DNA of 64,000 bases from Terrisporobacter glycolicus ATCC 14880 = DSM 1288 (GCF_036812735.1 NZ_CP117523.1:2604001-2668000), one strand, 5' to 3'; positions 1 through 8,963 are shown, numbered from the stretch's first letter. Notes: a model not told the origin generated them from the sequence alone. Numbers and translations are program-made.

Positions 1-703
1 AAATTTCATGAGTTATAAACTTCCCATCATAATATAAACTACATGTGGTAAATGGAGTCGGAGCATTTTGTGCCTGAGCTTTATTTTCATATCTAACAAT
101 ATGCAAATCAATATCTTTTTCCTTTGCATAATCCTTTATCATAGATACATATTTAGAAGTAAAAGGGCATTGATGTGAATAGTACAAAACAAATCCTTTT
201 TCATTTATATACTCTTCTTTTGCTGTATTTTTAAATCTAGGTACAAATTCGTTTTCTTCAAAAGGCAAATACAATAATTCAAAATAAGGTTTTGCAATAT
301 CAGCCACTAAAAATCCCTTATTTACAAAATATTTTTTATCTGATAAAAATGGCTTCTTTTTATTAGATGATAATACTATTAAGCCTTTTTTTCCCTTTAA
401 CTTACTGTCTTTTATACACTCTTCTAGTAACTTACTACCTATACCTTGTCCTTTGTATTTTCCCGAAACCCAAAAACAATTTATAAACATATAATTATCT
501 GCAATGATTGGACACCACGCATTTTCAGCAGGTATATATTCAATAAAAACTTTCCCTCTAACATCACCTTTTTTAAATACTATATTGTCTTTTATTCTAT
601 CCTTAAGCCAAGTTTTTTTTGATGATACTTGACTTTTATCAGATATGGCACAACATATATGCTCTTTGTCTATATTTTCCAAGTCTATATCTATAAAATC
701 CAA
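1..703 (-). CDS. GNAT N-acetyltransferase with C-terminal YoaP-like domain (3' end outside window)
   Basis: My translation gives one open frame from a TTG at 703 to the window edge, so the C-terminus is missing. The first ~130 residues have GNAT features, with the acetyl-CoA loop seen as GKYKGQGIGSKLLEE. The rest resembles the YoaP domain, with a Cys-Pro pair (SHQCPFTSKY) that recalls thioredoxin-like folds. The TTG start is chosen because GGAGG at 712-716 sits just upstream and overlaps the stop of the preceding gene, which suggests translational coupling. It is the last gene of a WYL regulator, GyrI-like protein, acetyltransferase operon. The family is usually annotated only as a YoaP-domain acetyltransferase; the substrate is unknown. 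Confidence 0.8.
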   Translation of the reverse strand, partial: MDFIDIDLENIDKEHICCAISDKSQVSSKKTWLKDRIKDNIVFKKGDVRGKVFIEYIPAENAWCPIIADNYMFINCFWVSGKYKGQGIGSKLLEECIKDSKLKGKKGLIVLSSNKKKPFLSDKKYFVNKGFLVADIAKPYFELLYLPFEENEFVPRFKNTAKEEYINEKGFVLYYSHQCPFTSKYVSMIKDYAKEKDIDLHIVRYENKAQAQNAPTPFTTCSLYYDGKFITHEI

Positions 704-716
704 TTTAAATACCTCC

Positions 717-1340
717 TCAATTAGCTTCTACCATATATCTCAAAACTGTTTTAAGTTTTTCTGGTGAGGTTTTTCTAAAGTCAGAAATGTAAATTTCCCT
801 ATGATTTTTATCTTTTATTGATAGATTCTTATCTCCACAAAATTTTTTCATAACTTCAAATGTTTTGTATTCTTCATCAAAAGGTCCTGTATGCATCATT
901 TGAACACACATACCTTCATCTATCTTATCAAATTCTATTTCATCTAAGTACTTGTTAGTTTTTTTCTTCTTAGTAAGATTAACTGCTAAATCAAAAACTT
1001 CTTTAGTTACAAAATCAGGTTGTCTAATCATTATGTTATAAACTAAATTATTTTTATCAAATACATCTTTTTTCTTACCTTCTTCGTCTAAACCCCAAAT
1101 TCCTTCCAATGGATATACAGTGTAATCAAAGTACCCATCTGGAGTTATACTTTTTTTAGGCATCATCTTGATTGCATAAGCTATTGAATATAATGCCCCT
1201 ACTTTCTCAGAAAATTCCTCACTATTTGGGTTGCCATTACCTGCTATTCTTATAAACTTAAATTTTCCCATATTTATAATTTCAGGTTTTGCTTTTGGTA
1301 AATAATATTGCTTTTCTTTTTTTCTCCATTCATGTTTCAT
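717..1340 (-). CDS. GyrI-like small-molecule-binding domain protein
   Basis: A 207-residue stand-alone protein of the GyrI-like family, related to the effector domain of BmrR and SbmC. The fold is recognised from the opening strand region (KFKFIRIAGNGNP), an internal YPLEGIWGL segment, and the late MMHTGPFDEE segment that resembles GyrI pocket motifs. There is no DNA-binding domain. Stand-alone members bind, or in some cases hydrolyse, amphipathic or cationic compounds. It lies 29 bp downstream of a WYL regulator and its stop overlaps the ribosome binding site of the following acetyltransferase gene, so a small-molecule response or detoxification role is plausible. That role is an inference. 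Confidence 0.75.
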   Translation of the reverse strand: MKHEWRKKEKQYYLPKAKPEIINMGKFKFIRIAGNGNPNSEEFSEKVGALYSIAYAIKMMPKKSITPDGYFDYTVYPLEGIWGLDEEGKKKDVFDKNNLVYNIMIRQPDFVTKEVFDLAVNLTKKKKTNKYLDEIEFDKIDEGMCVQMMHTGPFDEEYKTFEVMKKFCGDKNLSIKDKNHREIYISDFRKTSPEKLKTVLRYMVEAN

Positions 1341-1369
1341 AACAAATCTTCCCTTTTCTTAAATTTATA

Positions 1370-2287
1370 TTAAGTATTTTTATTGTACATATTTAAGGTT
1401 TCTTTCATTTTCTCTATAATTATATTTCTTATATGTAATGGCTCAATAACTTTGACATATGGACCAAAAGAAAGTATATACCCATATAACCATTCATTCT
1501 CTGGATATTCCATAGTTACTTGATAATTTCCATTCTCATTCTCAATAATTGATTCTTTGTTAAATTCATCAAAAACCCTATATAAAACTTTTTTTTTAAC
1601 TTCTAATTTTACTTTAACAGTATTAAAAACTTTATTTTCATCCTTATTTATTTCTTGCTTTTTTAAATTCCATTTTGTAAAACTCTGTTTATTTACCTCA
1701 AAATCTTTTATTCTACTTATTCTAAATAATCTAAAGTCTTTTTTTAATCTACAGTATCCATATAAGTACCAACTTTGACCTTTATAAATGAGCTTAATTG
1801 GTTCAATAATTCTCTTTGATTGATTCGATAAGCTATTAATATAGCTAAATTCTACTAATTTATTATTTAAAATTGAATATTTTATTTTATCGAATTTATC
1901 GTCTTCATATGTTTTACTTCCCCACCTTGATAAATCTATGTCTATCCAATTATCATTGTAATTTGTAACATTTACAAACCCAACTTTGTTAATTACAGAA
2001 TTTATATCTGGATATTCAATAGTAGACAAGGCTTTGAGTGCCAATGTTATACTTTCCTTATCATTATCAGACAATAAAGTTTTATTTATTGAAAAATCTT
2101 CTAATAATCCAATACCTCCTTTCTTACCTTTACTCATATAAACTGGTACTCCAGACAAAGATAAAGTTTCTATATCTCTGTATATGGTTCTAGTTGATAC
2201 TTGAAATTTATCTGATAATTCTTTGGCTGTTACTATATTCTTATTTAAAAGTATTAAAATAATTTCTGTTAATCTATTAATTTTCAT
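1370..2287 (-). CDS. YafY-type transcriptional regulator, HTH plus WYL domain
   Basis: A 305-residue regulator. Residues 1-60 form a winged helix-turn-helix of the HTH_11 type, with the recognition region SDKFQVSTRTIYRDIETLS. A WYL ligand-sensing domain follows around residues 135-215, seen in EPIKLIYKGQSWYLYGYC and the arginine-rich RLFRISRIKDF, then a C-terminal WCX extension ending near GPYVKVIEP. Members sense small ligands or nucleic acids and repress or activate linked genes. It is the first gene of a three-gene operon and probably controls it, possibly in response to a ligand handled by the GyrI-like protein. The effector cannot be read from sequence. Confidence 0.88.
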   Translation of the reverse strand: MKINRLTEIILILLNKNIVTAKELSDKFQVSTRTIYRDIETLSLSGVPVYMSKGKKGGIGLLEDFSINKTLLSDNDKESITLALKALSTIEYPDINSVINKVGFVNVTNYNDNWIDIDLSRWGSKTYEDDKFDKIKYSILNNKLVEFSYINSLSNQSKRIIEPIKLIYKGQSWYLYGYCRLKKDFRLFRISRIKDFEVNKQSFTKWNLKKQEINKDENKVFNTVKVKLEVKKKVLYRVFDEFNKESIIENENGNYQVTMEYPENEWLYGYILSFGPYVKVIEPLHIRNIIIEKMKETLNMYNKNT

Positions 2288-2434
2288 GTTATTTCTCCAC
2301 TGTTTTTAAAATCATATACTATGCTTTTCAACATAAGTCATATCCTTTTAATTTAATAATATCACTATTAATATGACAACATTATGTCTTATTTAAAATA
2401 TTATTATACAAAATATAAACATTTTTAACATAAC

Positions 2435-2476
2435 AAAAAAGCTACAACTGATAAATTTCACTTATCAATTATAGCT
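2435..2476 (-). terminator. Intrinsic terminator after the alcohol dehydrogenase
   Basis: A 14-bp stem (2441-2454 with 2462-2475, G-U pairs allowed) is followed on the minus strand by six U. It lies about 60 bp past the dehydrogenase stop and insulates the WYL operon. Confidence 0.8.
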
Positions 2477-2532
2477 TATTATTATAAAGTTAATTTACAT
2501 GTGATAATCTATAAAAATCAGTTTGATGTTGA

Positions 2533-3681
2533 TTACATAACCTTTGCTAATATAGCTTTTATTTCATCATGAGTAGCTTGAACTGGATTAGTCGCCCCAC
2601 AAGCATCTTTTAGTGCATTAGTCGCTAATATATCAAAATCTTTTTCATTAGCTCCAAGTTCAGCAAATCCTTTAGGTATATTGACATCAACAGATAATTT
2701 TCTGATTGCAGCTATACAAGCAGCAGCGCCTTCATCATCATTCATTCCTGATATATCTACACCCATAAATTTAGCACAGTCTTTTAATTGCTTAGCAGCA
2801 ACTTTAGCATTAAATTCTTGAACTGCAGGAAGCAATATTGCATTACATACACCGTGTGGTAAGTTATAGAATCCACCATATTGATGAGCTATTGCATGAA
2901 CATATCCAAGTGAAGCATTATTAAATGCCATACCTGCTAAAAATTCTGCATAAGCCATTTTATCTCTTGCTTCCATATTATTTCCATCAGCAACTGCATC
3001 TCTTAAATAATCACTTATAAGTTCAATAGCTTTTTGTGCGCAAGCATCTGTAACTGGAGTAGAAGCAGTAGATACATAAGCTTCAACTGCATGAGTTAAA
3101 GCATCCATTCCTGTAGCAGCAGTTAAAGAAGCAGGCATACTAACCATTAAATTAGGGTCATTTATTGCAAGAACTGGATTAACGTGTTTATCAACTATTG
3201 CCATTTTAACATGTCTTTCTTCGTCAGTAATTATAGAGAATATAGTCATTTCTGAAGCAGTACCAGCTGTAGTATTTATTGCTATAAGTGGAAGCTGAGG
3301 ATTTTTAGATACATGAACGCCTTCATAATCTTTTATATTACCACCATTACTAGCAACTAAAGCTATACCTTTTGCACAGTCATGCGGAGATCCTCCACCA
3401 TAAGATATAACAAAATCACATTCATTGTCCTTAAGTACTTTAACTCCATCCATTACATTAGTAACAGTTGGATTTGGTTGAGAACCAGGATATACAACAA
3501 ATTCTACACCATTTTCTTCTAAGTTGTCAGTTATTCCTTTAAATTCCGAACTACTAGCAGATCTCTTTCCACAAACTATTAAAGCCTTTTTAAATCCTCT
3601 TGATTTTATTTCTTCTGGTAAATTGTCTGAACATCCTGCTCCCATTAAACTAACACTTGGCATATAAAATGTAAAAGCCAT
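2533..3681 (-). CDS. Iron-containing alcohol dehydrogenase (1,3-propanediol/butanol dehydrogenase type)
   Basis: A 382-residue group III alcohol dehydrogenase of usual length that interconverts aldehydes and alcohols with NAD(P)H, used in fermentative redox balance. The N-terminal nucleotide domain carries GGGSPHD (residues 95-101) and the NTTAGTASE signature. By alignment with FucO/DhaT the Fe ligands are D193 and H197 ([12 protein letters not shown]), H262 (GYVHAIAH) and H276 (NLPHG). Close similarity to DhaT and Zymomonas AdhII is visible along the whole length, but the substrate is not settled. GGAGG lies 8 nt before the ATG. Frequent alanine and preferred codons suggest high expression. 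A short AraC-type regulator lies immediately upstream in the same direction. Confidence 0.92.
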   Translation of the reverse strand: MAFTFYMPSVSLMGAGCSDNLPEEIKSRGFKKALIVCGKRSASSSEFKGITDNLEENGVEFVVYPGSQPNPTVTNVMDGVKVLKDNECDFVISYGGGSPHDCAKGIALVASNGGNIKDYEGVHVSKNPQLPLIAINTTAGTASEMTIFSIITDEERHVKMAIVDKHVNPVLAINDPNLMVSMPASLTAATGMDALTHAVEAYVSTASTPVTDACAQKAIELISDYLRDAVADGNNMEARDKMAYAEFLAGMAFNNASLGYVHAIAHQYGGFYNLPHGVCNAILLPAVQEFNAKVAAKQLKDCAKFMGVDISGMNDDEGAAACIAAIRKLSVDVNIPKGFAELGANEKDFDILATNALKDACGATNPVQATHDEIKAILAKVM

Positions 3682-3715
3682 ATTATTAAAACCTCCTAAA
3701 AATAATTTTATTATA

Positions 3716-3733
3716 TATGTAGATAGCTACATA
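3716..3733. promoter_or_regulatory. Inverted repeat overlapping the probable adh promoter
   Basis: Perfect 7-bp arms around a 4-bp centre (TATGTAG ATAG CTACATA). On the minus strand a TATAAT-like -10 overlaps its downstream edge, so the repeat would fall between -35 and -10 of the dehydrogenase promoter. It is a candidate operator. Assignment to the adjacent AraC protein is inference, since AraC members often use direct rather than inverted repeats. Confidence 0.4.
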
Positions 3734-3757
3734 ATAACTTGGCATTAAAAATAAAAA

Positions 3758-4111
3758 TTATTTATTCTTTAACTTACAGGATTCTTGATATTCTAATGGT
3801 GTTATTCCATACACTTTTATGAAATTCTTGTTAAGATGACTTAAATCGTAAAACTCATATTTACTTACTATGGTGTTTATGTCTACTCCCTCAGATAAAT
3901 CATATTTTATAGCCTCTACTTTGCAATTCATTATATATCTGTATGGAGTTACACCAATTTCATTTTTGAACATTCGTGAAAAATAATATTTAGATAAGTT
4001 AATATACTGACAAATTTCGTTAATTGTTATTTTTTTCTTTAAATTTTGATTAATATATTTTATGGACTTGGTAATATAAGGATTAACGCTCTTATTTTTA
4101 TTACTTGGCAT
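3758..4111 (-). CDS. Minimal AraC-family DNA-binding protein
   Basis: Only 117 residues, almost entirely the AraC/XylS double helix-turn-helix domain that normally forms the C-terminal ~100 residues of a 250-300 residue regulator. The first helix-turn-helix is seen in ITINEICQYINLSKYYFSRMFK, and the signature region in IGVTPYRYIMNCKVEAIKYDL followed by the second helix-turn-helix. There is no ligand-binding or receiver domain, so activity may be set by abundance or by a partner. It sits 76 bp upstream of the alcohol dehydrogenase in the same orientation and may activate it. The frame starts cleanly at an ATG and no lost 5' half was seen upstream, so it is probably a natural single-domain form. 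Confidence 0.8.
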   Translation of the reverse strand: MPSNKNKSVNPYITKSIKYINQNLKKKITINEICQYINLSKYYFSRMFKNEIGVTPYRYIMNCKVEAIKYDLSEGVDINTIVSKYEFYDLSHLNKNFIKVYGITPLEYQESCKLKNK

Positions 4112-4280
4112 GGCAAATATTAACGCTCCTTTCTATTTTATATAAGAAAGTTGCTTAATATAATATTAAATTCTTCTATTTAATAATTACATTTCTTATA
4201 GTTACATTATAAAGCATCTTAAGTTTTTATGTATAGTAATATATTGCTATGTTTTTTCATATTATATTTATTTTTTGTAA

Positions 4281-4326
4281 AAATAAAACATCATCTAAAA
4301 AGAAATATATACTTTTTAAATGATGG
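4281..4326 (-). terminator. Intrinsic terminator after the KamA-family gene
   Basis: Stem of 4289-4302 with 4312-4325, then a U-rich tail on the minus strand. It starts about 20 bp past the stop of the radical SAM gene. Confidence 0.75.
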
Positions 4327-4344
4327 CAATTATAATTAAATATT

Positions 4345-5436
4345 TTAATATATCCAGGTTTGATTATCATCAACTTTTTCTATAAATATTCTTGCTCTAT
4401 CCTCTTTGCATTTTGCTTGATGAAATTTAAATACTATATCATTTTCTTCTATTTTTCCTATTATTTCAATTTTCCCCTTTGTTGTAGACAAACAATATTT
4501 AAAACATTTACCTTGGCCATTTTGCAAACTTTTAGCTCCTTCTACTATATCAATACCTTCTTTAAGCGGAACTTGAAATTGATTTTTTACACCTGTAACT
4601 GGTCTACACTGAAATACATAATATGGTACTATTCCAATAGAAGTAATATTTTTTAGCAACTCTCCAAGAATTTCAATACTATCATTTACTCCCCTTAACA
4701 AAACTGTTTGATTTTTTACTATAACGCCAGCATCTCTTAAATATCTTATTGCATCAATAGCTTCCTTAGTCACCTCTCTAGGATGATTAAATTGAGTTAC
4801 TACATAAATTTGTTTTTTTTGACCATATTTGCTAAGTATCTCTTTAAGTTCATTATCTCTTGTTATTCTCTCAGGATAAACTACAGGTATTCTTGTTCCA
4901 AATCTAATCAAATCAATATGAGGAATATCACATAAGGCTGCTAAAAATTTTTCAATTTTACTATTACTATTTAAAAATGAATCTCCTCCAGAAATAAGTA
5001 CATTGCTTATTTTTTCATGATTTTTAACATATTCTAACATTTCTTCAAAATGTGTAGCTATTTCTTCATCTGATAAACCTACTAAACGTTTTCTAAAGCA
5101 ATGTCTACAGTACATTGCACAATGACTTGTAGACAGTACTATGACTGTTTGTTCATATTTATGTTGCATTCCTGTAATAACAGTATTATCTGCTTCTCCA
5201 CTCGTATCAAAACTTCCACTTAAATCAATTTCTTCTATCGAAGGTATACACATTTTTTTTATAGGATCATTTGGGTCGTTAAAATCAATTAAAGATAGAT
5301 AATAAGGTGTAATAGACATAGGATATTTTTCAAGTATTTCATTCATTTTTATTTCTTCATCTTTTGTTAGGTTCATGTATAAATTTAAATCTTCTGCTTT
5401 AGTTATATTTTTTTTCAATGACTCTGTATTATTCAA
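4345..5436 (-). CDS. KamA-family radical SAM protein with atypical PLP and substrate site
   Basis: A 363-residue relative of lysine 2,3-aminomutase (usually ~415). The radical SAM CxxxCxxC is C106, C110, C113 (HCAMYCRHCFRKR), and the family barrel continues with LISGGDSF and IDLIRFGTRIPV. The usual PLP motif PGGGGK is replaced by STTKGK. K322 is the likely counterpart of the PLP-binding lysine by position. The substrate-binding aspartates of lysine aminomutase also differ: R278 (QCRPVTG) lies where CD normally occurs. It therefore probably does not act on lysine; another amino acid or a lost PLP role are both possible. It appears monocistronic, with its own terminator. Confidence 0.85.
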   Translation of the reverse strand: MNNTESLKKNITKAEDLNLYMNLTKDEEIKMNEILEKYPMSITPYYLSLIDFNDPNDPIKKMCIPSIEEIDLSGSFDTSGEADNTVITGMQHKYEQTVIVLSTSHCAMYCRHCFRKRLVGLSDEEIATHFEEMLEYVKNHEKISNVLISGGDSFLNSNSKIEKFLAALCDIPHIDLIRFGTRIPVVYPERITRDNELKEILSKYGQKKQIYVVTQFNHPREVTKEAIDAIRYLRDAGVIVKNQTVLLRGVNDSIEILGELLKNITSIGIVPYYVFQCRPVTGVKNQFQVPLKEGIDIVEGAKSLQNGQGKCFKYCLSTTKGKIEIIGKIEENDIVFKFHQAKCKEDRARIFIEKVDDNQTWIY

Positions 5437-5606
5437 GATACCACCCCTTAATAAGTATATAGAATTTTAAAATCACTTTAACATATATCATTCATATAAT
5501 CAATATATATGAAATAGTTTATTTAATAGTAAGAATATTACAAAATATCAACATGTATATTACTAAATACTAGATTATACGGTAAATTTCCTTTTTTTCA
5601 TAGATA

Positions 5607-6797
5607 TTATCTTATAATTTTTCTTACTATTGCACCTATACCAACCCCCACAGTTACTGTCCCTAAAATCATTTCAATATTAGATAGCATCAATGATATT
5701 TGGACTGGTTCACAGCTATACCCACCTACACCTAAAAATATACCTGAGCTTAATGCTAATGATTCGTTAAAATCTTCAATGAATCCGATAAAATTAAAAT
5801 GCTTTAATGTTTCTAAATTATAAATAACGTAATTATTATCAATATCCAAACCAACAATTAAATATATCAACGCAAATACTACTATTAGAAATATTCCCAT
5901 AAATAGTGCATTAAAAGGTCTCTCACCATAACCACAAGATATTCTATACAAAAATGATCCTATTTTTGGAATAGGGTCCAGGGTTTTACTTTGAATTTTC
6001 TTACATAAATAATAATATTCGCCAAAGTTATTATCTAAAGTATTTTCTTTAAATTTATTTGCAATAGCCTGATAAGTTAAATATAGCCCTTCATATTCTT
6101 CTCTAGTTTTTTTAATTTCTACTAATTTATCAAAAAATGTTTTTTCATCTAATTTAGTTTTATACTTATCATCAAATTCAAAATCTAAAATATAACATTT
6201 GTGTGTTTTAAATCCACTTAAGTCACTATCCGAAATTTTTATTTCATTCAATTCACATTTATTTGCTATCATACTTTTCATCATGCATATTTCAAATGAA
6301 GTATTTTTTATTAAACAATTTTCAAATATTGAATATGATAAATCACAATTTTTGAATTTACTATAAAACTCACAATTATAGAATTCACAAGAGTAATTTA
6401 TTGTATTATTCAATGACGGTGACTTTATATTATCTTCCATAATAAATATACAATTTTCAAAAATAACACCACCTAATATAAATTTACAATCATAAAATTT
6501 ACAGCCTATTATTCTACAATTGATAAATTTTGTATTTGCAAAAGTACAATCTTTAAAACTTGCACATATTATATCTTTGTTTGAAATATTATAATAATCT
6601 TTTTCATCTAACAATCCCTTTTTGCCAATGAATTCATTTTCTGTAATTTCATAACTATATCGATTGTCTGGATTATAGTCAGTCATATTCTTTTTATGCT
6701 TTATAATATAACTATAATTTTTTTCATTATTTTTTTTCCTTTTATCCAATTGGATCTTTAATTTATAATTTTCTTCTTTAAAATTTACATAAGCCAT
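5607..6797 (-). CDS. Pentapeptide-repeat protein fused to a two-helix potassium-channel-like pore
   Basis: A 396-residue membrane protein. Residues ~70-200 are pentapeptide-repeat-like, with a Cys/Asn/Phe pattern every five residues (ASFKDCTFANTKFINCRIIG), predicting a right-handed beta-helix. A charged linker leads to two membrane segments: about 295-318 (ALFMGIFLIVVFALIYLIVG), then a pore-loop-like stretch (GIFLGVGGYSCEP), then a final helix beginning NIEMILGTVTVGVG. This layout and the NIEMILG motif match Ion_trans_2 channels. The canonical TVGYG filter is altered to GVGGYSC, so K+ selectivity is doubtful. Similar fusions are often annotated only as pentapeptide-repeat or ion-channel protein; the function is unknown. 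Confidence 0.75.
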   Translation of the reverse strand: MAYVNFKEENYKLKIQLDKRKKNNEKNYSYIIKHKKNMTDYNPDNRYSYEITENEFIGKKGLLDEKDYYNISNKDIICASFKDCTFANTKFINCRIIGCKFYDCKFILGGVIFENCIFIMEDNIKSPSLNNTINYSCEFYNCEFYSKFKNCDLSYSIFENCLIKNTSFEICMMKSMIANKCELNEIKISDSDLSGFKTHKCYILDFEFDDKYKTKLDEKTFFDKLVEIKKTREEYEGLYLTYQAIANKFKENTLDNNFGEYYYLCKKIQSKTLDPIPKIGSFLYRISCGYGERPFNALFMGIFLIVVFALIYLIVGLDIDNNYVIYNLETLKHFNFIGFIEDFNESLALSSGIFLGVGGYSCEPVQISLMLSNIEMILGTVTVGVGIGAIVRKIIR

Positions 6798-6840
6798 AGT
6801 AATTTCTCCTTTTATAAACTCTATAACTTATTATTTGCAT

Positions 6841-6876
6841 AAAAAAAGACTTAAATGCATTATCATTTAAGTCTTT
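6841..6876 (-). terminator. Intrinsic terminator after lysW copy 1
   Basis: Stem with arms AAAAGACTTAAATG and CATTTAAGTCTTTT around a short loop, U-rich on the minus strand, directly past the stop of the transporter gene at 6885. Confidence 0.85.
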
Positions 6877-6884
6877 TATAAATA

Positions 6885-8633
6885 TTAATTTTCTAGTAAT
6901 TCATTTCCTTGTATATCTTCAACTTCTACACTCTTACCAAGTACTTGTATTCCTATAAACATAGCCACAAATGCCAATGGTAAAACTAAATAGACAGGTA
7001 ATCCAAATCCCGCTGGTATATATCCAAACACTATAGTAATAACTCCCACAAATATTGAATAAGGCATCTGTGTTCTAACATGGTCTATATGATTACATCC
7101 AGCTCCCATAGATGAAAGTATTGTTGTATCTGATATTGGTGAGCAATGGTCTCCAAATATAGCTCCAGTTAATACTGCTGATGTTGCAACTATTACATAA
7201 GACATATCTGGATTTATTGAGTATGCAAGTGGTATAGCCAGAGGCATAAGTATTCCCATTGTTCCATAAGAAGTCCCTGTTGCAAATGATATTATTGCCC
7301 CAAGCACAAATATTAAGCTTGGTACTATAAATGGAGGCAGTGAACCTGATAATAATGTAATCAAATATTTTGCGGTTCCTAATTCTTTTATTACAGACGA
7401 AAGTGACCATGCACATATTAATATTACACCTGTTATTACTAATGTTTTCATTCCATCCACCCAAATATCTAGAGCTTCTGATACAGTAAACATTTTTTTA
7501 CATACACCCATAACCATTGCAACTATTCCTGCAAATAAAGCTGATTGGAAAAGAGCAACAGATGCATCTGCATTTGAAAAAGCTTCTTTTATTGCATTAA
7601 ATGATGCTGGTGAATTTTGCATAAGCTGAATTACTGTAGTGTCCTCTCCACCCATTATTGCAGTATATCCACTGTAATAAAAAGCAAATAACGCTCCAAC
7701 TATCAACGCTCCTATTGGTATTATTGCATTCCAGACACTTAATTTAACACCCTCTAATGGTTCCATATCATCATGTTTACTTAAATTTTTATTCACTTCT
7801 TCGTTTGAAGTAAGATTTTGACTCCCTCTTCTACATTCTAACTCAGCTTTTCTCATAGGTCCAAAATCCTTTAAAAGTAAAGCTGTCATTACTATAAATC
7901 CTAATATTAATAGATTATAGAATCTAAATGGAATTGTATTTAAAAATACTCCAAATGCATTTGTTTCAACTCCTATACTTTCAAATGCCGTACCTATAAG
8001 CCCAACTTCTAAACCTATCCATGTAGAAATAATTGCTAAACCTGCAACTGGTGCTGCAGTGGCATCTATTATAAACGCTAATCTTTCTCTTGATACTTTC
8101 ATTTTGTCTGTAACAGGTCTCATCATAGGTCCTATTATTAAAGAGTTTGCATAGTCATCAAAGAATACAAATAATCCTGCAAACCAAGTCATTATTTGAG
8201 CACTTTTTGCTGTTTTTGCTTTATTTGATAAGGCTTCAGCTATGGCTTTTGCTCCACCCATTTTTCCAACTAAATTTATAACTCCTCCTATTGCTAAAAC
8301 TTGAAGAATTATACCTGCATTCCATGGATCTGCTAAAGATCCCACTGCCCTTTGAATTAAATCCAAAAATGAATAAAATATTGCCATAAAAGGATTATTT
8401 CCTGTTATATTTAATATAAATCCCCCTGACATAATCCCTATAACCAAAGATACTATAACATTTTTAGTTATAAAAGCAAGTGAAATGGCAACTAGCGGTG
8501 GTATTAAAGTCCATAAACCAAATTTATCTGCATTTTGTGCAGCAACATCAACTTCTTCTGCAAAAGATAATACTGTTGTCATTATGAATAGCATGGTTGT
8601 CATTAAAAATAATCTTAAATTTCTTCTTCTCAT
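6885..8633 (-). CDS. lysW: NhaC-family lysine transporter, LysW type, copy 1
   Basis: A polytopic membrane protein of the NhaC superfamily, 582 residues from the ATG at 8633. That start is preferred because AGGGGGA lies just upstream; an earlier in-frame ATG at 8687 would fall in the poly-U tract of the riboswitch terminator. An N-terminal signal-like segment is followed by many hydrophobic helices and the signature GAIFGDHCSPISDTTILSS. Family members are annotated as Na+/H+ antiporters, but a lysine riboswitch directly upstream marks this as the LysW candidate lysine transporter described by comparative genomics. Very similar along its whole length to the gene at 11286-13031. Confidence 0.9.
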   Translation of the reverse strand: MRRRNLRLFLMTTMLFIMTTVLSFAEEVDVAAQNADKFGLWTLIPPLVAISLAFITKNVIVSLVIGIMSGGFILNITGNNPFMAIFYSFLDLIQRAVGSLADPWNAGIILQVLAIGGVINLVGKMGGAKAIAEALSNKAKTAKSAQIMTWFAGLFVFFDDYANSLIIGPMMRPVTDKMKVSRERLAFIIDATAAPVAGLAIISTWIGLEVGLIGTAFESIGVETNAFGVFLNTIPFRFYNLLILGFIVMTALLLKDFGPMRKAELECRRGSQNLTSNEEVNKNLSKHDDMEPLEGVKLSVWNAIIPIGALIVGALFAFYYSGYTAIMGGEDTTVIQLMQNSPASFNAIKEAFSNADASVALFQSALFAGIVAMVMGVCKKMFTVSEALDIWVDGMKTLVITGVILICAWSLSSVIKELGTAKYLITLLSGSLPPFIVPSLIFVLGAIISFATGTSYGTMGILMPLAIPLAYSINPDMSYVIVATSAVLTGAIFGDHCSPISDTTILSSMGAGCNHIDHVRTQMPYSIFVGVITIVFGYIPAGFGLPVYLVLPLAFVAMFIGIQVLGKSVEVEDIQGNELLEN

Positions 8634-8689
8634 TTTATTTCCCCCTAATATTTTTGTAGTGAACATTATAAGGGCTATTTTTTTCATTA

Positions 8690-8719
8690 AAAAAACCTTG
8701 ATGTAAGAGCATCAAGGTC
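8690..8719 (-). terminator. Expression-platform terminator of lysine riboswitch 1
   Basis: Stem with ACCTTGATG and CATCAAGGT arms followed by at least six U on the minus strand, placed between the aptamer and the ribosome binding site. Lysine binding should favour this terminator and switch the transporter off. Confidence 0.85.
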
Positions 8720-8741
8720 ATAATTATACTAAACTATAAAT

Positions 8742-8912
8742 CCATTTGATAGCTCAACACTAATTTCTTAGTGACAGTGGCATATATATTATATATACCC
8801 CCAGCCAAATAACCTTAAAGCTTCAGTTATATGCTTCGGCGATGTTTCCTTTCACAATAAATCCACGTTGCTTAACTCATTATTGTTACTGATAAAAATC
8901 GCACCTCTACCT
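8742..8912 (-). promoter_or_regulatory. Lysine riboswitch (L-box) 1
   Basis: Read on the minus strand, the leader contains the conserved L-box segments in order: GTAGAGGTGCG at the 5' end (8901-8910), GAAAGG, the TCGCCGAAG block, TTAAGGTT, GGCTGGG, CACTGTCACT, and GAGCTATC at the 3' end (8748-8755). Spacing and order match the five-helix lysine aptamer. It is followed by a strong terminator and then lysW, an OFF-switch arrangement that reduces lysine uptake when lysine is plentiful. Confidence 0.95.
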
Positions 8913-8934
8913 TAAATATTCACTTATTAATATG

Positions 8935-8963
8935 AGTATATATCACCTTCCTATATTTAGCAA
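8935..8963 (-). promoter_or_regulatory. Sigma-A type promoter of lysW copy 1
   Basis: On the minus strand TTGCTA (8958-8963), 17-bp spacer, TATACT (8935-8940). The -10 ends 24 nt before the aptamer's 5' stem. The second lysW copy has a promoter at exactly the same distance, which supports both. Confidence 0.7.

Noticed and set aside
8634-8687. Upstream ATG at 8687 as the lysW copy 1 start
   Set aside because: It overlaps the riboswitch terminator tail and has no ribosome binding site, while GGGGGA precedes 8633. Copy 2 starts at the equivalent position.
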